Assembly: GCA_018241525.1 (NCBI GenBank)
Contig: JAFEDR010000014.1
Location: 106,756-170,755, forward strand
DNA: 64,000 nt
Source of the DNA: Pseudomonadota bacterium
Lineage (GTDB): Bacteria > Pseudomonadota > Gammaproteobacteria > Steroidobacterales > Steroidobacteraceae
Reading direction: 5' to 3'
Below the pieces are notes generated by a model. That model was not told the origin of the DNA. It worked only from the letters and a program-made list of their open reading frames with translations, and ran no database searches. The position numbers and the translations under genes are program-made. Shown piece by piece: positions 41,073 to 51,217 of this stretch (the first letter of the stretch is position 1; every line of letters begins with the position of its first letter).

Positions 41073-42320
41073 GTGCGCGCGGCCGCGGACGCTCCCGACG
41101 CGCGCGCGGCCTTCCGCTTCGCCGCCAAGCTCGGCTTCATCTCCTTCGGCGGCCCGGCCGGGCAGATCGCCATCCTGCACCGCGAGCTCGTGGCCGGCCG
41201 CCGCTGGATCGGCGAGGACGAGTTCGCGCGCGCGCTCAACTTCTGCATGCTGCTGCCCGGCCCCGAGGCGCTGCAGCTCGTGATCTGGCTCGGCTGGCGC
41301 TGGTTCGGCATCGCCGGCGGGCTCGTCGCCGGGCTCTGCTTCCTCGGCCCCGCGACGCTGATCCTCGCGCTGCTGTCGTGGATCTACGTGCGCTTCGGCA
41401 CGCTGGTGCCGGTCGCTGCCGCGCTCGCGGGCCTCAAGGCCGTGGTGGTGGCGCTCGTGCTGCAGGCGCTGACCGGCATCGGCCGACGCGCGCTCAAGGG
41501 CGTGCGCGAGCTCGCGCTCGCCGCGGCCGCGTTCGCCGCGATCGCCTGGCTGCACTGGCCGTTCCCGCTGGTGATCGGCGCCGCGGCGCTCGCCGGGCTC
41601 GTGGCGTTCCGCGACGCGCTGCCGCCGGCGCGGGCCGGCGCGGGCCGGCCGGCGCGGCCGATCGCGCTGCTCGCCGGTGGCGCGCTGCTGTGGCTGCTGC
41701 CGCTCGCGCTGCTCGCCATCGCCGCGCCTGGCACGCTGCCGCTGCCGCTCTACCTCTTCTTCAGCAAGGTCGCGCTCGTCGGCTTCGGCGGCGCGTACGC
41801 GGTGCTCTCCTACGTGAACCAGGAGCTGGTCGGCCACCTCGGCTGGCTGAGCCCGCCGGACCTCGTCGCCGGTCTCGCGCTCGCCGAGACGACGCCGGGA
41901 CCACTGGTGCTGGTGCTCGAGTTCTACGGCTACGTGGCCGGCTACCGCGCGCCGGGCCCGCTCGCGCCGGGCACGGCCGGGCTGCTCGGCGCGGCGCTCG
42001 CGACCTTCGCGACCTTCCTGCCCTCGTTCGTGCTGGTGATGGCGCTCGCGCCGTGGGTCGAGCGGCTCGCGGCCCAGCCGCGGCTCGCGGCGGCGCTCGC
42101 GGCGGTGACGGCGGCGGTGGTCGGCGTGATCGCGAGCTTCGCGCTCGCGGTCGGCCTCGCGGTGCTGTGGCCGGCCGGCGCGGCGCACCCGGATCTCGTC
42201 GCGGTCGCAATCGCCGCCGGCGCGTGGCTGCTGCTCACGCGCACGCGGCTCGACCTCACGCTGGTGCTCGCGCTCGGGGCCCTCGCCGGGCTCGTGGCGC
42301 GCGCGCTCGGCGCGGCCTGA
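41073..42320 (+). CDS. chrA: Chromate transporter, long-chain CHR family
   Basis: Inner-membrane chromate efflux protein of 415 residues made of two CHR halves. Each half has its signature: SFGGPAGQIA and LPGPEALQL in the first, VGFGGAYAVLSYVNQE and TTPGPLVLVLEFYGY in the second. About ten membrane segments are visible. GTG at 41073 is five bases after the ilvB stop, so it is read from the ilvB transcript or coupled to it. No chrB is present. Confidence 0.93.
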   Translation: MRAAADAPDARAAFRFAAKLGFISFGGPAGQIAILHRELVAGRRWIGEDEFARALNFCMLLPGPEALQLVIWLGWRWFGIAGGLVAGLCFLGPATLILALLSWIYVRFGTLVPVAAALAGLKAVVVALVLQALTGIGRRALKGVRELALAAAAFAAIAWLHWPFPLVIGAAALAGLVAFRDALPPARAGAGRPARPIALLAGGALLWLLPLALLAIAAPGTLPLPLYLFFSKVALVGFGGAYAVLSYVNQELVGHLGWLSPPDLVAGLALAETTPGPLVLVLEFYGYVAGYRAPGPLAPGTAGLLGAALATFATFLPSFVLVMALAPWVERLAAQPRLAAALAAVTAAVVGVIASFALAVGLAVLWPAGAAHPDLVAVAIAAGAWLLLTRTRLDLTLVLALGALAGLVARALGAA

Positions 42321-42323
42321 GGC

Positions 42324-43079
42324 TCAGTTCGGACGGCCGGCCGCGAGCAGCGCGTCGATGCGCGAGGTGAACACCTCGGTCGGCTGCGCGCCGACGACCA
42401 GCACGCCCTCGAGCTGCGTCCCCTGCTTCTGCGCGATCACGAAGCCGGGCGTGCCGTTGATGCCGAGCCGCTCGGCCTCGGCGGCGTCGGCGCTCACGAG
42501 CTGCTTGAGCTGCGGTCGCGCGACGCATGCCTGGTAGGGCCCGGGCTGCACCCCGGAGGCGGTCACCACGAAGTTGATGACCTCGGGGGTGAGCTCGGCG
42601 GCCTTCAGCAGCGACTCGAACACCGGCAGGAAGCGGCCCTGCTCGCCGGCGCAGCGCGCCGCGAGCGCCGCCGGCATCGCCGAGGAGTGGAAGTCGAGCG
42701 GCAGGTCGCGCACCACGAGGCGCAGCTTGCCGGTGTCGACGTAGCGGCGCTTGATCTCGGGCCAGCTGCGCTCGTGGAACTTCTTGCAGAACGGGCACTG
42801 GTAGTCGGTGAACTCGATCAGCGTCACCGGCGCGTCCGGCGAGCCGATCGCGTTCGGCGCGATGTCGGCGAGGTGCACCTTGGCGGGCGCGGCGGGCTCG
42901 GCCGGCTTCGCCTTCTGGTCGGCGAGCATCTTCCGGATCTCGCGCAGCTCGCGCAGGATCTCGTCGCCCTGCTCGGCGGTCAGGGGTGCCGCGCCGTTGG
43001 CGGGCGACGCGGCGCGGACCGGCGCGGCGGACGCGACGACGAGCGCGGCGCCGAGGGCGAGGCACAGGAATCGCAGCAC
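42324..43079 (-). CDS. DsbA-family thiol oxidoreductase, periplasmic
   Basis: A 251-residue exported protein with a signal peptide ending ASAAPVRA (about residue 22), a helical linker (TAEQGDEILRELREIRKMLADQ) and a DsbA-like domain with active site DYQCPFCKKFH. A cis-proline loop reads NGTPGFVI. It probably forms or shuffles disulfides in the periplasm. GTG at 43079 has AGGAAG before it. The helical insert before the thioredoxin domain is like that in DsbG/Com1-type proteins. Confidence 0.88.
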   Translation of the reverse strand: MLRFLCLALGAALVVASAAPVRAASPANGAAPLTAEQGDEILRELREIRKMLADQKAKPAEPAAPAKVHLADIAPNAIGSPDAPVTLIEFTDYQCPFCKKFHERSWPEIKRRYVDTGKLRLVVRDLPLDFHSSAMPAALAARCAGEQGRFLPVFESLLKAAELTPEVINFVVTASGVQPGPYQACVARPQLKQLVSADAAEAERLGINGTPGFVIAQKQGTQLEGVLVVGAQPTEVFTSRIDALLAAGRPN

Positions 43080-43205
43080 GGCAGCTTCCTCGGGCGCCCG
43101 CGAGGGGGAGGCGCCAGGTCGCCGGGAGCCTAGCACAGGCCCTTGGAGCCAAGATGAATCCACGTCACGAACGCGGCATCATGCGCGGCAATCCCGGAGG
43201 CCGCC

Positions 43206-43625
43206 ATGAAGTACCTGCACACGATGGTCCGCGTCACGAACCTCGACGCCTCGCTCGATTTCTACATCAACAAGCTCGGGCTCGAGCTGGTCGGCCGCAA
43301 GGACTACGAGGCGGGCCGCTACACGCTCGCCTTCCTCGCCGCGCCCGGCGACCACGCGGCGCAGGTCGAGCTCACGTACAACTGGGATCCCGAGACCTAC
43401 GGGATCGGGCGCGCCTTCGGCCACCTCGCCTACGAGGTCGACGACATCTACGCGCTGTGCGCGCGCCTGCAGGCAGCGGGGGTCACGATCAACCGCCCGC
43501 CGCGCGACGGCCGGATGGCGTTCGTGCGCTCGCCCGACAACATCTCGATCGAGCTGCTGCAGAAGGGCGGCGCGCGGCCGCCCGAGGAGCCGTGGAAGTC
43601 GATGCCGAACACCGGCCAGTGGTAG
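43206..43625 (+). CDS. gloA: Lactoylglutathione lyase (glyoxalase I)
   Basis: Converts the methylglyoxal-glutathione adduct to lactoylglutathione. The 139 residues have the four metal ligands of bacterial GloA: H5 (MKYLHTM), a glutamate in QVELTYNW, a histidine in GHLAYEVDD and a glutamate in NISIELLQ. Good ribosome-binding site CGGAGG. It depends on glutathione made by gshA, also in this window. Stands alone. Confidence 0.95.
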   Translation: MKYLHTMVRVTNLDASLDFYINKLGLELVGRKDYEAGRYTLAFLAAPGDHAAQVELTYNWDPETYGIGRAFGHLAYEVDDIYALCARLQAAGVTINRPPRDGRMAFVRSPDNISIELLQKGGARPPEEPWKSMPNTGQW

Positions 43626-43692
43626 CGGCGCCGCGCGCCGCGATTCCCCGCAGCGTCCTTCGGAAAGCCACGAGCCGGCTCGCCTTGCCGGC

Positions 43693-43706
43693 TTGACCCC
43701 CGTCAA
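43693..43706 (+). promoter_or_regulatory. FNR/Dnr/Nnr-type box upstream of nirK
   Basis: TTGAC-CCCC-GTCAA is a perfect dyad of the FNR/Dnr form. A site centred near -41.5 would start transcription around 43741, 75 bases before nirK. Oxygen- or nitric-oxide-controlled expression of nitrite reduction is expected. Confidence 0.8.
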
Positions 43707-43815
43707 GGAGGATCGCGGGCGCCGAGTCGAGAATCACTCTTAAGACGGTGGTCGTGGCGGCCGCGCGCCGGCGCCGCCACCGGTCGGTCCCGACATGCTC
43801 CCGGAGGGTCCTTCG

Positions 43816-45306
43816 ATGGCCTCGTACCTGCGCTTCCTCGCACTCGCGGCGCTTGCCGCGCTGCCGCTCACCGCCGCCGCCGCCGCGCCGGATCCCGCCG
43901 ACACCGGCGGCTCGCTGAAGGGCGACTTCGGCCCGCCGCAGGGCGAGCCGATCCGCGCGGTGCTGACCTCGCCGCCGAACGTGCCGCCGGCGACCAACCG
44001 CAGCCGACCGGCCAAGGTGATCGTCGACCTCGAGGTGCGCGAGGTCGAGAAGGAGATCTCCGAGGGCGTGCGCTACACGTTCTGGACCTTCGGCGGCACC
44101 GTGCCCGGCAGCTTCATCCGCGTGCGCCAGGGCGACACGGTCGAGTTCCACCTGAAGAACCACCCCGACAGCAAGATGCCGCACAACATCGACCTGCACG
44201 GCGTCACCGGCCCGGGCGGCGGCGCGGCCTCGAGCTTCACCGCGCCCGGCCACGAGTCGCAGTTCACCTTCAAGGCGCTGAACCAGGGCGTGTACGTCTA
44301 CCACTGCGCGACCGCGCCGGTCGGCATGCACGTCGCCAACGGCATGTATGGCCTGATCCTGGTCGAGCCGCCCGAGGGCCTGAAGCCGGTCGACCACGAG
44401 TACTACGTGATGCAGGGCGACTTCTACACGGTCGGCAAGTACCGCGAGAAGGGCCTGCAGCCCTTCGACATGCAGCGCGCCATCGACGAGCGCCCGACCT
44501 ACGTGCTGTTCAACGGCTCCGAGGGCTCGCTGATCGGCGACAAGGCGCTGCGCGCCAAGGTCGGCGAGACGGTGCGGCTGTTCGTCGGCAACGGCGGCCC
44601 GAACCTCGTCTCGAGCTTCCACGTGATCGGCGAGATCTTCGACAAGGTCTGGTTCGAGGGCGGCACGCGCTTCCAGGAGAACGTGCAGACCACGCTGATC
44701 CCCGCCGGCGGCGCGGCGATGGCGGAGTTCCACCTCGAGGTGCCGGGCAGCTACGTGCTGGTCGACCACTCGCTGTTCCGCGCCTTCAACAAGGGCGCGC
44801 TCGGCATCCTCAAGATCGACGGCCCCGAGAACAAGGCGATCTACTCCGGCAAGGAGGTCGACTCGGTCTACCTCGCCGACAAGGCCGCGCCCGACTCGAA
44901 GGCGGTCGAGACCGCGACCGTCGCCGCCGCCAAGGGCCAGCTGACCAAGGCCGAGCAGCAGAAGGCGGGCGAGAAGCTGTTCACCGGCACCTGCTCGGTC
45001 TGCCACCAGGCGACCGGCCAGGGCCTCGAGGGCGTGTTCCCGCCGCTCGCGAAATCCGACTTCCTGATGGCGGACTTGAAGCGCGCGATCGGCATCGTGC
45101 TGAACGGCCTGACCGGCCCCGTGACCGTCAACGGCAAGACCTACAACTCGGTGATGCCGCCGATGAGCCAGCTCAACGACGACGAGGTCGCGAACATCCT
45201 GACCTACGTGCGCAACGCCTGGGGCAACGAGGACGCGACGGTGAGCGCGGCCGAGGTCGCCGAGATCCGCAAGACCACCAAGCGCCCGGCCGGCGCCGCG
45301 CACTAG
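43816..45306 (+). CDS. nirK: Copper nitrite reductase fused to cytochrome c
   Basis: Reduces nitrite to nitric oxide in the periplasm. The 496 residues have a signal peptide (ending TAAAAA near 24), two cupredoxin domains and a C-terminal cytochrome c. Copper ligands are visible in MPHNIDLHG, VYHCATAPVGMHVANGMYG, SSFHVIGEIF and VDHSLFRAF. The heme site is CSVCH near residue 393, with a distal methionine likely in MPPMSQL. This is the three-domain form known from Ralstonia, in which the heme domain donates the electron. ATG at 43816 is preferred over 43795 because GGAGGG precedes it. Confidence 0.95.
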   Translation: MASYLRFLALAALAALPLTAAAAAPDPADTGGSLKGDFGPPQGEPIRAVLTSPPNVPPATNRSRPAKVIVDLEVREVEKEISEGVRYTFWTFGGTVPGSFIRVRQGDTVEFHLKNHPDSKMPHNIDLHGVTGPGGGAASSFTAPGHESQFTFKALNQGVYVYHCATAPVGMHVANGMYGLILVEPPEGLKPVDHEYYVMQGDFYTVGKYREKGLQPFDMQRAIDERPTYVLFNGSEGSLIGDKALRAKVGETVRLFVGNGGPNLVSSFHVIGEIFDKVWFEGGTRFQENVQTTLIPAGGAAMAEFHLEVPGSYVLVDHSLFRAFNKGALGILKIDGPENKAIYSGKEVDSVYLADKAAPDSKAVETATVAAAKGQLTKAEQQKAGEKLFTGTCSVCHQATGQGLEGVFPPLAKSDFLMADLKRAIGIVLNGLTGPVTVNGKTYNSVMPPMSQLNDDEVANILTYVRNAWGNEDATVSAAEVAEIRKTTKRPAGAAH

Positions 45307-45318
45307 CGGGGAACGGGG

Positions 45319-46110
45319 ATGCGCGCCGCACGACCGCTCGCGGCGCTCGGCGCGCTCCTCGCGCTGCTCGGATCGCCCGCCGCGCCGGCGACGGGTGCCG
45401 AGCGGGTGACGCTGCCGGCGGGCGAGTTCACGCCGGTGGTCGCGCCCGGGCCCGAGCAGAAGACCGTCGCGATCGGCGCGTTCGCGCTCGACGCGACCCC
45501 GGTCACGAACGCCGACTACCGCGCCTTCGTGGTGCGCCACCCCGAGTGGCAGCGCGGCCGGGTCGCGGCGCTGTTCGCCGACTCGCAGTACCTCGCGCAC
45601 TGGCGCCGTCCCGCCGACCCGGGACCGGCGGCCGCCGACGCGCAGCCGGTGACGCGCGTCAGCTGGTTCGCCGCGCGCGCCTACTGCCAGGCCGCCGGTG
45701 GCCGGCTGCCGCGCTGGTACGAGTGGGAGTACGCCGCCGCCGCCGACGAAACCCGCCGCGACGCGCGCGCCGACCCCGCCTACCGCGAGCGCATCCTGGC
45801 CTGGTACGCCGAGAACTCCGCGCGCGCGCTGCCGCCGGTCGGCAAGACGCCGCGCAACGTCTACGGCGTGATGGACCTGCACGCGGTCATCTGGGAGTGG
45901 GTCGAGGACTTCGGCGGGCTGATGGTCAGCGGCGACAGCCGCAACCAGGGCGACCCCGACAAGCTGCAGTTCTGCGGGGCCGGCGCCCTGTCGGCCGAGA
46001 TCCGCGACGACTATCCGATCCTGATGCGGATGGCGCTGCTGTCCTCGCTGGAGGCCAGCTTCACGACCGCCAACCTTGGCTTTCGCTGCGCCTACGAGGT
46101 CACGCCATGA
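45319..46110 (+). CDS. nirV: NirV-like protein of the formylglycine-generating enzyme family
   Basis: A 263-residue exported SUMF1-like protein (signal peptide to about residue 27). FALDATPVTNADYRAFV, RVSWFAARAYCQAAGGRLPRWYEWEYAA and NLGFRCA are the family's segments. NirV proteins of this kind follow nirK in several denitrifiers; their exact role in nitrite reductase maturation or electron transfer is not settled. It begins 12 bases after nirK and overlaps the SCO gene by four bases. Confidence 0.85.
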   Translation: MRAARPLAALGALLALLGSPAAPATGAERVTLPAGEFTPVVAPGPEQKTVAIGAFALDATPVTNADYRAFVVRHPEWQRGRVAALFADSQYLAHWRRPADPGPAAADAQPVTRVSWFAARAYCQAAGGRLPRWYEWEYAAAADETRRDARADPAYRERILAWYAENSARALPPVGKTPRNVYGVMDLHAVIWEWVEDFGGLMVSGDSRNQGDPDKLQFCGAGALSAEIRDDYPILMRMALLSSLEASFTTANLGFRCAYEVTP

Positions 46111-46727
46111 AGGCCGTCGCCGCGCTGCTTACTGGTCTCGCCGTGCTCGCCGCGCCGTCGCGCGCGGCGGCGCCCGCCGCGCCGCCCGCCGCCGACCCGC
46201 ACGCGGCCCACCACGCGGCGCCGGCCCCGGCACCGCTGCCCGGCGGCTCGCTGTACCAGCTCGGCGCGCGGCTCGAGGCCAGCGACGGCACGCGGCTCGA
46301 GCTCGCCGCGCTGCGCGGCCGGCCGGTGGTGGTCACGATGTTCTACAGCACCTGCACCTCGGTGTGCCCGATGCTGACGCTCGCGATGCAGCGCGCGCTC
46401 GCCGCGCTCGACCCGGGCGAGCAGGCGGCGGTGCGCTTCGTGATGGTCTCGCTCGATGCCGAGCGCGACGACCCCGCGCGGCTCGCCGAGTTCGCGCAGA
46501 GCCACCACCTCGGTGCGCCGTTCCTGGTGGCGCACGCCGGCGCCGCCGACGTGCGCGCGATCGCCGCGGCGCTCGGCATCCGCTACCGGCAGCTCCCGGA
46601 CGGCAGCTTCAGCCACGCCTCGGTGCTGACGCTGCTCGACCGCGACGGCGTGCCGCTCGCGCGCACGCAGGTGCTCGCCGCCGCGGACGAGGCGTTCATC
46701 GCGAAGCTGCGCGCGACGCTGCGCTGA
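46107..46727 (+). CDS. SCO1/SenC-family copper protein
   Basis: Periplasmic copper chaperone or thiol reductase of 206 residues. After a signal peptide (to about 21) and a His-rich stretch (DPHAAHHAAP), the thioredoxin-fold domain carries the copper-binding CTSVC and the later histidine in FSHASVL. SCO proteins deliver copper to oxidases or nitrite and nitrous-oxide reductases. Its coupling to nirV by an ATGA overlap suggests service to NirK. Confidence 0.88.
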   Translation: MKAVAALLTGLAVLAAPSRAAAPAAPPAADPHAAHHAAPAPAPLPGGSLYQLGARLEASDGTRLELAALRGRPVVVTMFYSTCTSVCPMLTLAMQRALAALDPGEQAAVRFVMVSLDAERDDPARLAEFAQSHHLGAPFLVAHAGAADVRAIAAALGIRYRQLPDGSFSHASVLTLLDRDGVPLARTQVLAAADEAFIAKLRATLR

Positions 46728-46730
46728 GCC

Positions 46731-47150
46731 TCAGGGCGCGCGCTCGGTCTGCTTCAGCGCCTCGGGGTTGGTCGCGAGGTACGCGATCACGTCGACGCGG
46801 TTCTTCGCCACCGGCACCAAGAGGCCCATCGCCGCGCCCGGCACCAGCGAGTAGGGATTCTCGAGGTACTGGTCGAGCAGCCGCGCGTCCCAGACGTGGC
46901 CGGCCTTCTTCATCGCGTCCGTGTACTTGAAGTGGTCCCAGCTGCCGGCCTTGCGGCCGATGACGCCATAGAGCTGCGGGCCGATCGCCGGCGTCTTGTC
47001 GGTCGCCTTCTGCAGGTGGCAGGCGGAGCACTGCGCCTTGAACACCTCGGCGCCGCGCACCGGGTCGCCGGCCGGTGCCTCCGCGAGCGCGGGCGCAGTG
47101 AGCGCCAGCGTGCCGGCCGCCGCGAGCGCAGCGAGTGGAATGATTCTCAT
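46731..47150 (-). CDS. Soluble cytochrome c, class I
   Basis: A 139-residue periplasmic cytochrome c with signal peptide (ending PALA), heme site CSACH and the c2-type segment GPQLYGVIGRKAGS; the methionine ligand is probably in PGAAMG. GGAGGG precedes the ATG. It converges on the SCO gene, with the stops three bases apart, and could donate electrons to NirK, though that is inference from location. I saw no FNR-type box in its upstream 95 bases. Confidence 0.9.
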   Translation of the reverse strand: MRIIPLAALAAAGTLALTAPALAEAPAGDPVRGAEVFKAQCSACHLQKATDKTPAIGPQLYGVIGRKAGSWDHFKYTDAMKKAGHVWDARLLDQYLENPYSLVPGAAMGLLVPVAKNRVDVIAYLATNPEALKQTERAP

Positions 47151-47245
47151 GTGGCAGGCCCTCCATCGACAGCGCCACGCGGCGCCGAGGGCCCATGGGA
47201 CGCCGGCGCGACGCGCGCCGCATCCGGCTAAACCGAAGCGCGCCG

Positions 47246-47931
<686 letters not shown>

Positions 47932-47935
<4 letters not shown>

Positions 47936-49176
47936 GTCGCGCCCCGCAGGATGTCGACCGGGTGCACGCGCCCGGCCTTGCGCGCCGGCAGGTAGGCGGC
48001 CGCGAGGCACGAGCCGAGCGCGAACGCCGCCGCCATCGCGTACTGCTCCGGCCCCCACCAGATCGGCAGGTGCACGATCTCGGTGACGCCGGGTGGCTTG
48101 ACCGTGACCGCGGCGAGCGCGCGCATCAGGCCCACCCCGAGCCCGAGGCCGAGCAGGCTGCCGAGCAGCCCGACGATCAGGCCCTCGATCAGGAAGATGT
48201 TGCGCACGTCGCGCGCGTGGAAGCCCATCGACTTCAGGATCGCGATGTCGCGGGTCTTCTCCATCACGATCGTCGAGATCGTGTTGTAGATGCCGAACGA
48301 GGCGACCACCAGGATCGCCGAGACCACGCTGTACATGATGATGTTGCGGATCAGCAGCACGCTCAGCACGTCCTCGGAGGCCTCGACCCACGAGACCGCC
48401 TTGTAGCCGAGCCGCGCCTCGAGCGCGAGCGCGAGGTCGCGCGCGCCGTACGGGTCGTCGAGCTGGATGATGAAGCGGTTGGCGCGGTTCGGCCGGTCGA
48501 GCAGTGACTGCGCGCGCTTGAGCAGCGCGTAGGTCTGCTCGAGGTCGTAGTTCGCGTTGCCGGTGCGGAAGATCCCGACCACCTTCATCTGGCGGTTGCC
48601 GCCGGAGGGCGCCACCACCGACAGCGTGCTGCCGAGCCGCAGCCCGAAGCGGTCGGCGAGCGCCCGGCCGACGATCACGCCGTTCGGGTTCGCCGCCAGC
48701 GCATCGAGCGAGCCCTCGACCATCTTCTCCTCGATGGTCGTCACCCCCTTCATCTGCGCGGGCACGACGCCGGTCAGCGTCACCGCCTGCAGCCGCCCGG
48801 CGAAGGTCAGCAGCGCCGAGCCGACCAGGAACGGCGCGACCCTGACCCCGGGGAGCGTCTCGATGTAGGCGAGCTTGTCGCGGTAGCCGCGGATGCCGCG
48901 CGTCTCGTTCTGCGGCTTGACGTGCGCGATTGCCACCGCGCCATCCGGCCAGCGCAGCTCCGCCGGCTGCACCGCCGCCGTGCGGTACTCGTCCGAGACC
49001 GTGATGTGCGGGCTGTTGTCCACGAGCCGCTTGATGAAGTCCTTCTCCGAGCCGCGCATCAGCGAGGACACCGCGAGGAAGAACGCGACGCCGAGCACGA
49101 CCCCCGTCAGCGAGACGAACGTCTGGCGCTTGCGGCTCGTCAGGTGGGTCAGCGCGACGTCGAGCGCGATGCTCAT
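47932..49176 (-). CDS. FtsX/MacB-like ABC permease
   Basis: Permease of 414 residues. A first membrane segment (TFVSLTGVVLGVAFFLAVSSL), a periplasmic core (about 45-270) and three C-terminal segments. RDIAILKSMGFHARDVRNIFLIEGL is the FtsX coupling region. As a single permease it probably forms a homodimer. It resembles LolC/E- and DevC-type proteins, so lipoprotein or lipid transport is possible, but there is no direct evidence. It overlaps both neighbours by four bases. Confidence 0.9.
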
Positions 49177-50216
49177 GGACCGGCGGGCGCGGCGGTGGCG
49201 GGCGCCGCCGACTTGGCCGCGGCTCGCGGCCGCGCGCGCCGGCCCTCGCGCAGCGAGTCGTCCGGATGCACGACGACCTCGTCGCCGGCGGCGAGGCCGT
49301 CGCGGATCTCCGTCTGCGCCGCGCTCGCGACGCCGGTGCTGACCGCCTGGCGCGCGAGCCGCCCGTCGCGCAGCACCCAGACCGCGCCGCCCGCGACCGC
49401 ACTCGAGGGCACGAGCAGCGCGCCCTCGCGCACCGCGACGATCAGGTTCGCGTCGACCGTCATGCCCACCCGGAACGCGTCCGGGGTCGCGAGCCGGAGC
49501 CGCACCCGGTAGGTGCGCGCGACCGGGTCGCCCTTCGGCGTCACCTCGAGCACCTCGCCGTCGAAGGTGCGGCCGGGCAGGGCATCGGCGTGCAGCACGA
49601 CCGGCATGCCGATGCGCACCCGCGGGATGTCCTCCTCGTCGACGTCCGCCGACACGCGCAGCGGCGCGCAGCACGACAGGTAGAACACCGGCTGGCCGAT
49701 CGGGATGAACTGGCCGACCTCGCCGTCGCGGCGGATCACGGTGCCCGCCGCCGGCGCGGTCAGCACCATGAAGTCGCGCTGCGCCTGCGCGCGCACCAGC
49801 GAGGCATCGGCCGCCTCGGCGTCGGCGCGGGTACGGTCGAGGTCGGTCGCGGCGGCGACGCCGCGCTTGACGAGCGCGGCGATGCGCTCGTACTCGGCGT
49901 GCGCGTAGCGCGCGCGGGCGGCGAGCTCGAGCACGGTGCTGTCGAGGTCCTGCGACTCGAGCCGCGCGAGCGGCTCGCCCTTCCTGACCGCGTGGCCCTC
50001 GTCGGTCAGCAGCGCCACGATCCGCCCCGCCACCCGCGGCGCGATCGGCAGCATCACGGTCGGCTCGACCGTGCCGGTGGCGTAGATCGCCTCGACCGCC
50101 GGTCCGCGGTGCGGCCTCGTGACCTCGACCGTCACCGGGCCGAGCCGCCACCAGGCGGCGGCCGCCGCGACCGCGGCGAGCACGACGACGATCAGGATCG
50201 GCCAGCGGCGGCGCAT
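49173..50216 (-). CDS. HlyD/MacA-like periplasmic adaptor
   Basis: Membrane-fusion protein of 347 residues. N-terminal anchor (PILIVVVLAAVAAAAAWW), lipoyl half-motifs IYATGTVEPTVMLPIAPRVAGR and APAAGTVIRRDGEVG around a short helical hairpin (about 90-150), then barrel domains and an Ala/Arg-rich tail. It opens the three-gene exporter operon; GGAG precedes the ATG. The short coiled coil (about 60 residues, against 130 in the adaptor at 14445) suggests a shorter periplasmic reach. Confidence 0.9.
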   Translation of the reverse strand: MRRRWPILIVVVLAAVAAAAAWWRLGPVTVEVTRPHRGPAVEAIYATGTVEPTVMLPIAPRVAGRIVALLTDEGHAVRKGEPLARLESQDLDSTVLELAARARYAHAEYERIAALVKRGVAAATDLDRTRADAEAADASLVRAQAQRDFMVLTAPAAGTVIRRDGEVGQFIPIGQPVFYLSCCAPLRVSADVDEEDIPRVRIGMPVVLHADALPGRTFDGEVLEVTPKGDPVARTYRVRLRLATPDAFRVGMTVDANLIVAVREGALLVPSSAVAGGAVWVLRDGRLARQAVSTGVASAAQTEIRDGLAAGDEVVVHPDDSLREGRRARPRAAAKSAAPATAAPAGP

Positions 50217-50300
50217 CGGGTCTCCGTGGTCTCGGCGGCGGCCGGGGACGGCCGGCGTTCGGTACAGTACCGGATCTTCGTGATGATCGGCCCGGAGCCC

Positions 50301-51158
50301 ATGACCCCGCACCCGTACTTTCCGCGTCGCCCGTCCCGCTGGCTCGCCGCCGGTGCGCTCGGCCTGCTGGCACTTGCCGCCGTGCCGGCGCGCGCCTGGG
50401 GTCCGGAGGGCCACCGCATCGTCGGCCTCGTCGCCGGGGACCTGCTCGACGCCCGCAGCCGCGCGGCGCTCGACGCGCTGACCGGCGGCGAGAGCCTCGC
50501 CGAGGTCGGGCTCTGGCTCGACCGCGAGCGCGACCGGCTGCGCGCCGAGCATCCGGGATCCGAGCGCTGGCACTACGACAACCGGCCGGTCTGCGAGCCC
50601 GGCGCGGCCGCCGAGCCGCCTTGCCCCGACGGCGCCTGCGCGCGGCGTGCCTACGCGAGCGCGCTCGCGCGCCTCGAGGACCACGCGCTGCCGCGCGCCG
50701 AGCGGCTCGAGGCGCTGCGGGTCGTGGTGCACGTGCTCGCCGACATCCACCAGCCGCTGCATGCCGCCGACCACGGCGATCGCGGCGGCAACGACGTCGA
50801 GGTCCGGGTCGGGCGGCGCAGCCGCACGAAGTCGCTGCACGCCGCCTGGGACGGCGACTTCGTCAAGCGCGCGGTGCGCGGCGAGCCGGAGGCCGCGTTC
50901 GCGGCGCAGCTCGTCGCCCAGCACCGCGCGACGCTGGCGCGCATCGAGCAGGGCGACTTCGCCGCCTGGGAGGCGGAGTCGACCGACCTCGCGCGCACCT
51001 ACGCCTACGGTCGCCTGCCGGGCTTCGCCTGCCGGCGCGCCGTCGAGGACACGGTCGAGCTGCCGCCGAAGTACTCCGACGGCGCCGCCGAGATCGTCGC
51101 CGAGCGCCTGGCCCGCGCCGGCATCCGGCTCGCGGCGGTGCTGCGCGCGGCGCTGTGA
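50301..51158 (+). CDS. S1/P1-type nuclease, exported
   Basis: Zinc nuclease of 285 residues for single-stranded DNA and RNA or 3'-nucleotides. Signal peptide ends ARA; the mature chain begins WGPEGHRIVG, giving the N-terminal tryptophan and a histidine as zinc ligands. Others lie in WHYDN, HVLADIHQPLH and HAAWDGDF. All nine usual ligands appear present. Start chosen at 50301, with GGAG at 50293; an in-frame ATG at 50283 is possible. TACAGT (50263-50268) is a likely -10. Confidence 0.9.
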   Translation: MTPHPYFPRRPSRWLAAGALGLLALAAVPARAWGPEGHRIVGLVAGDLLDARSRAALDALTGGESLAEVGLWLDRERDRLRAEHPGSERWHYDNRPVCEPGAAAEPPCPDGACARRAYASALARLEDHALPRAERLEALRVVVHVLADIHQPLHAADHGDRGGNDVEVRVGRRSRTKSLHAAWDGDFVKRAVRGEPEAAFAAQLVAQHRATLARIEQGDFAAWEAESTDLARTYAYGRLPGFACRRAVEDTVELPPKYSDGAAEIVAERLARAGIRLAAVLRAAL

Positions 51159-51217
51159 GGGACTGCTAAGATCGCCCGGACGCGCCGCGAGGCGCCAGTA
51201 GGACCAGGGATCGTCCG

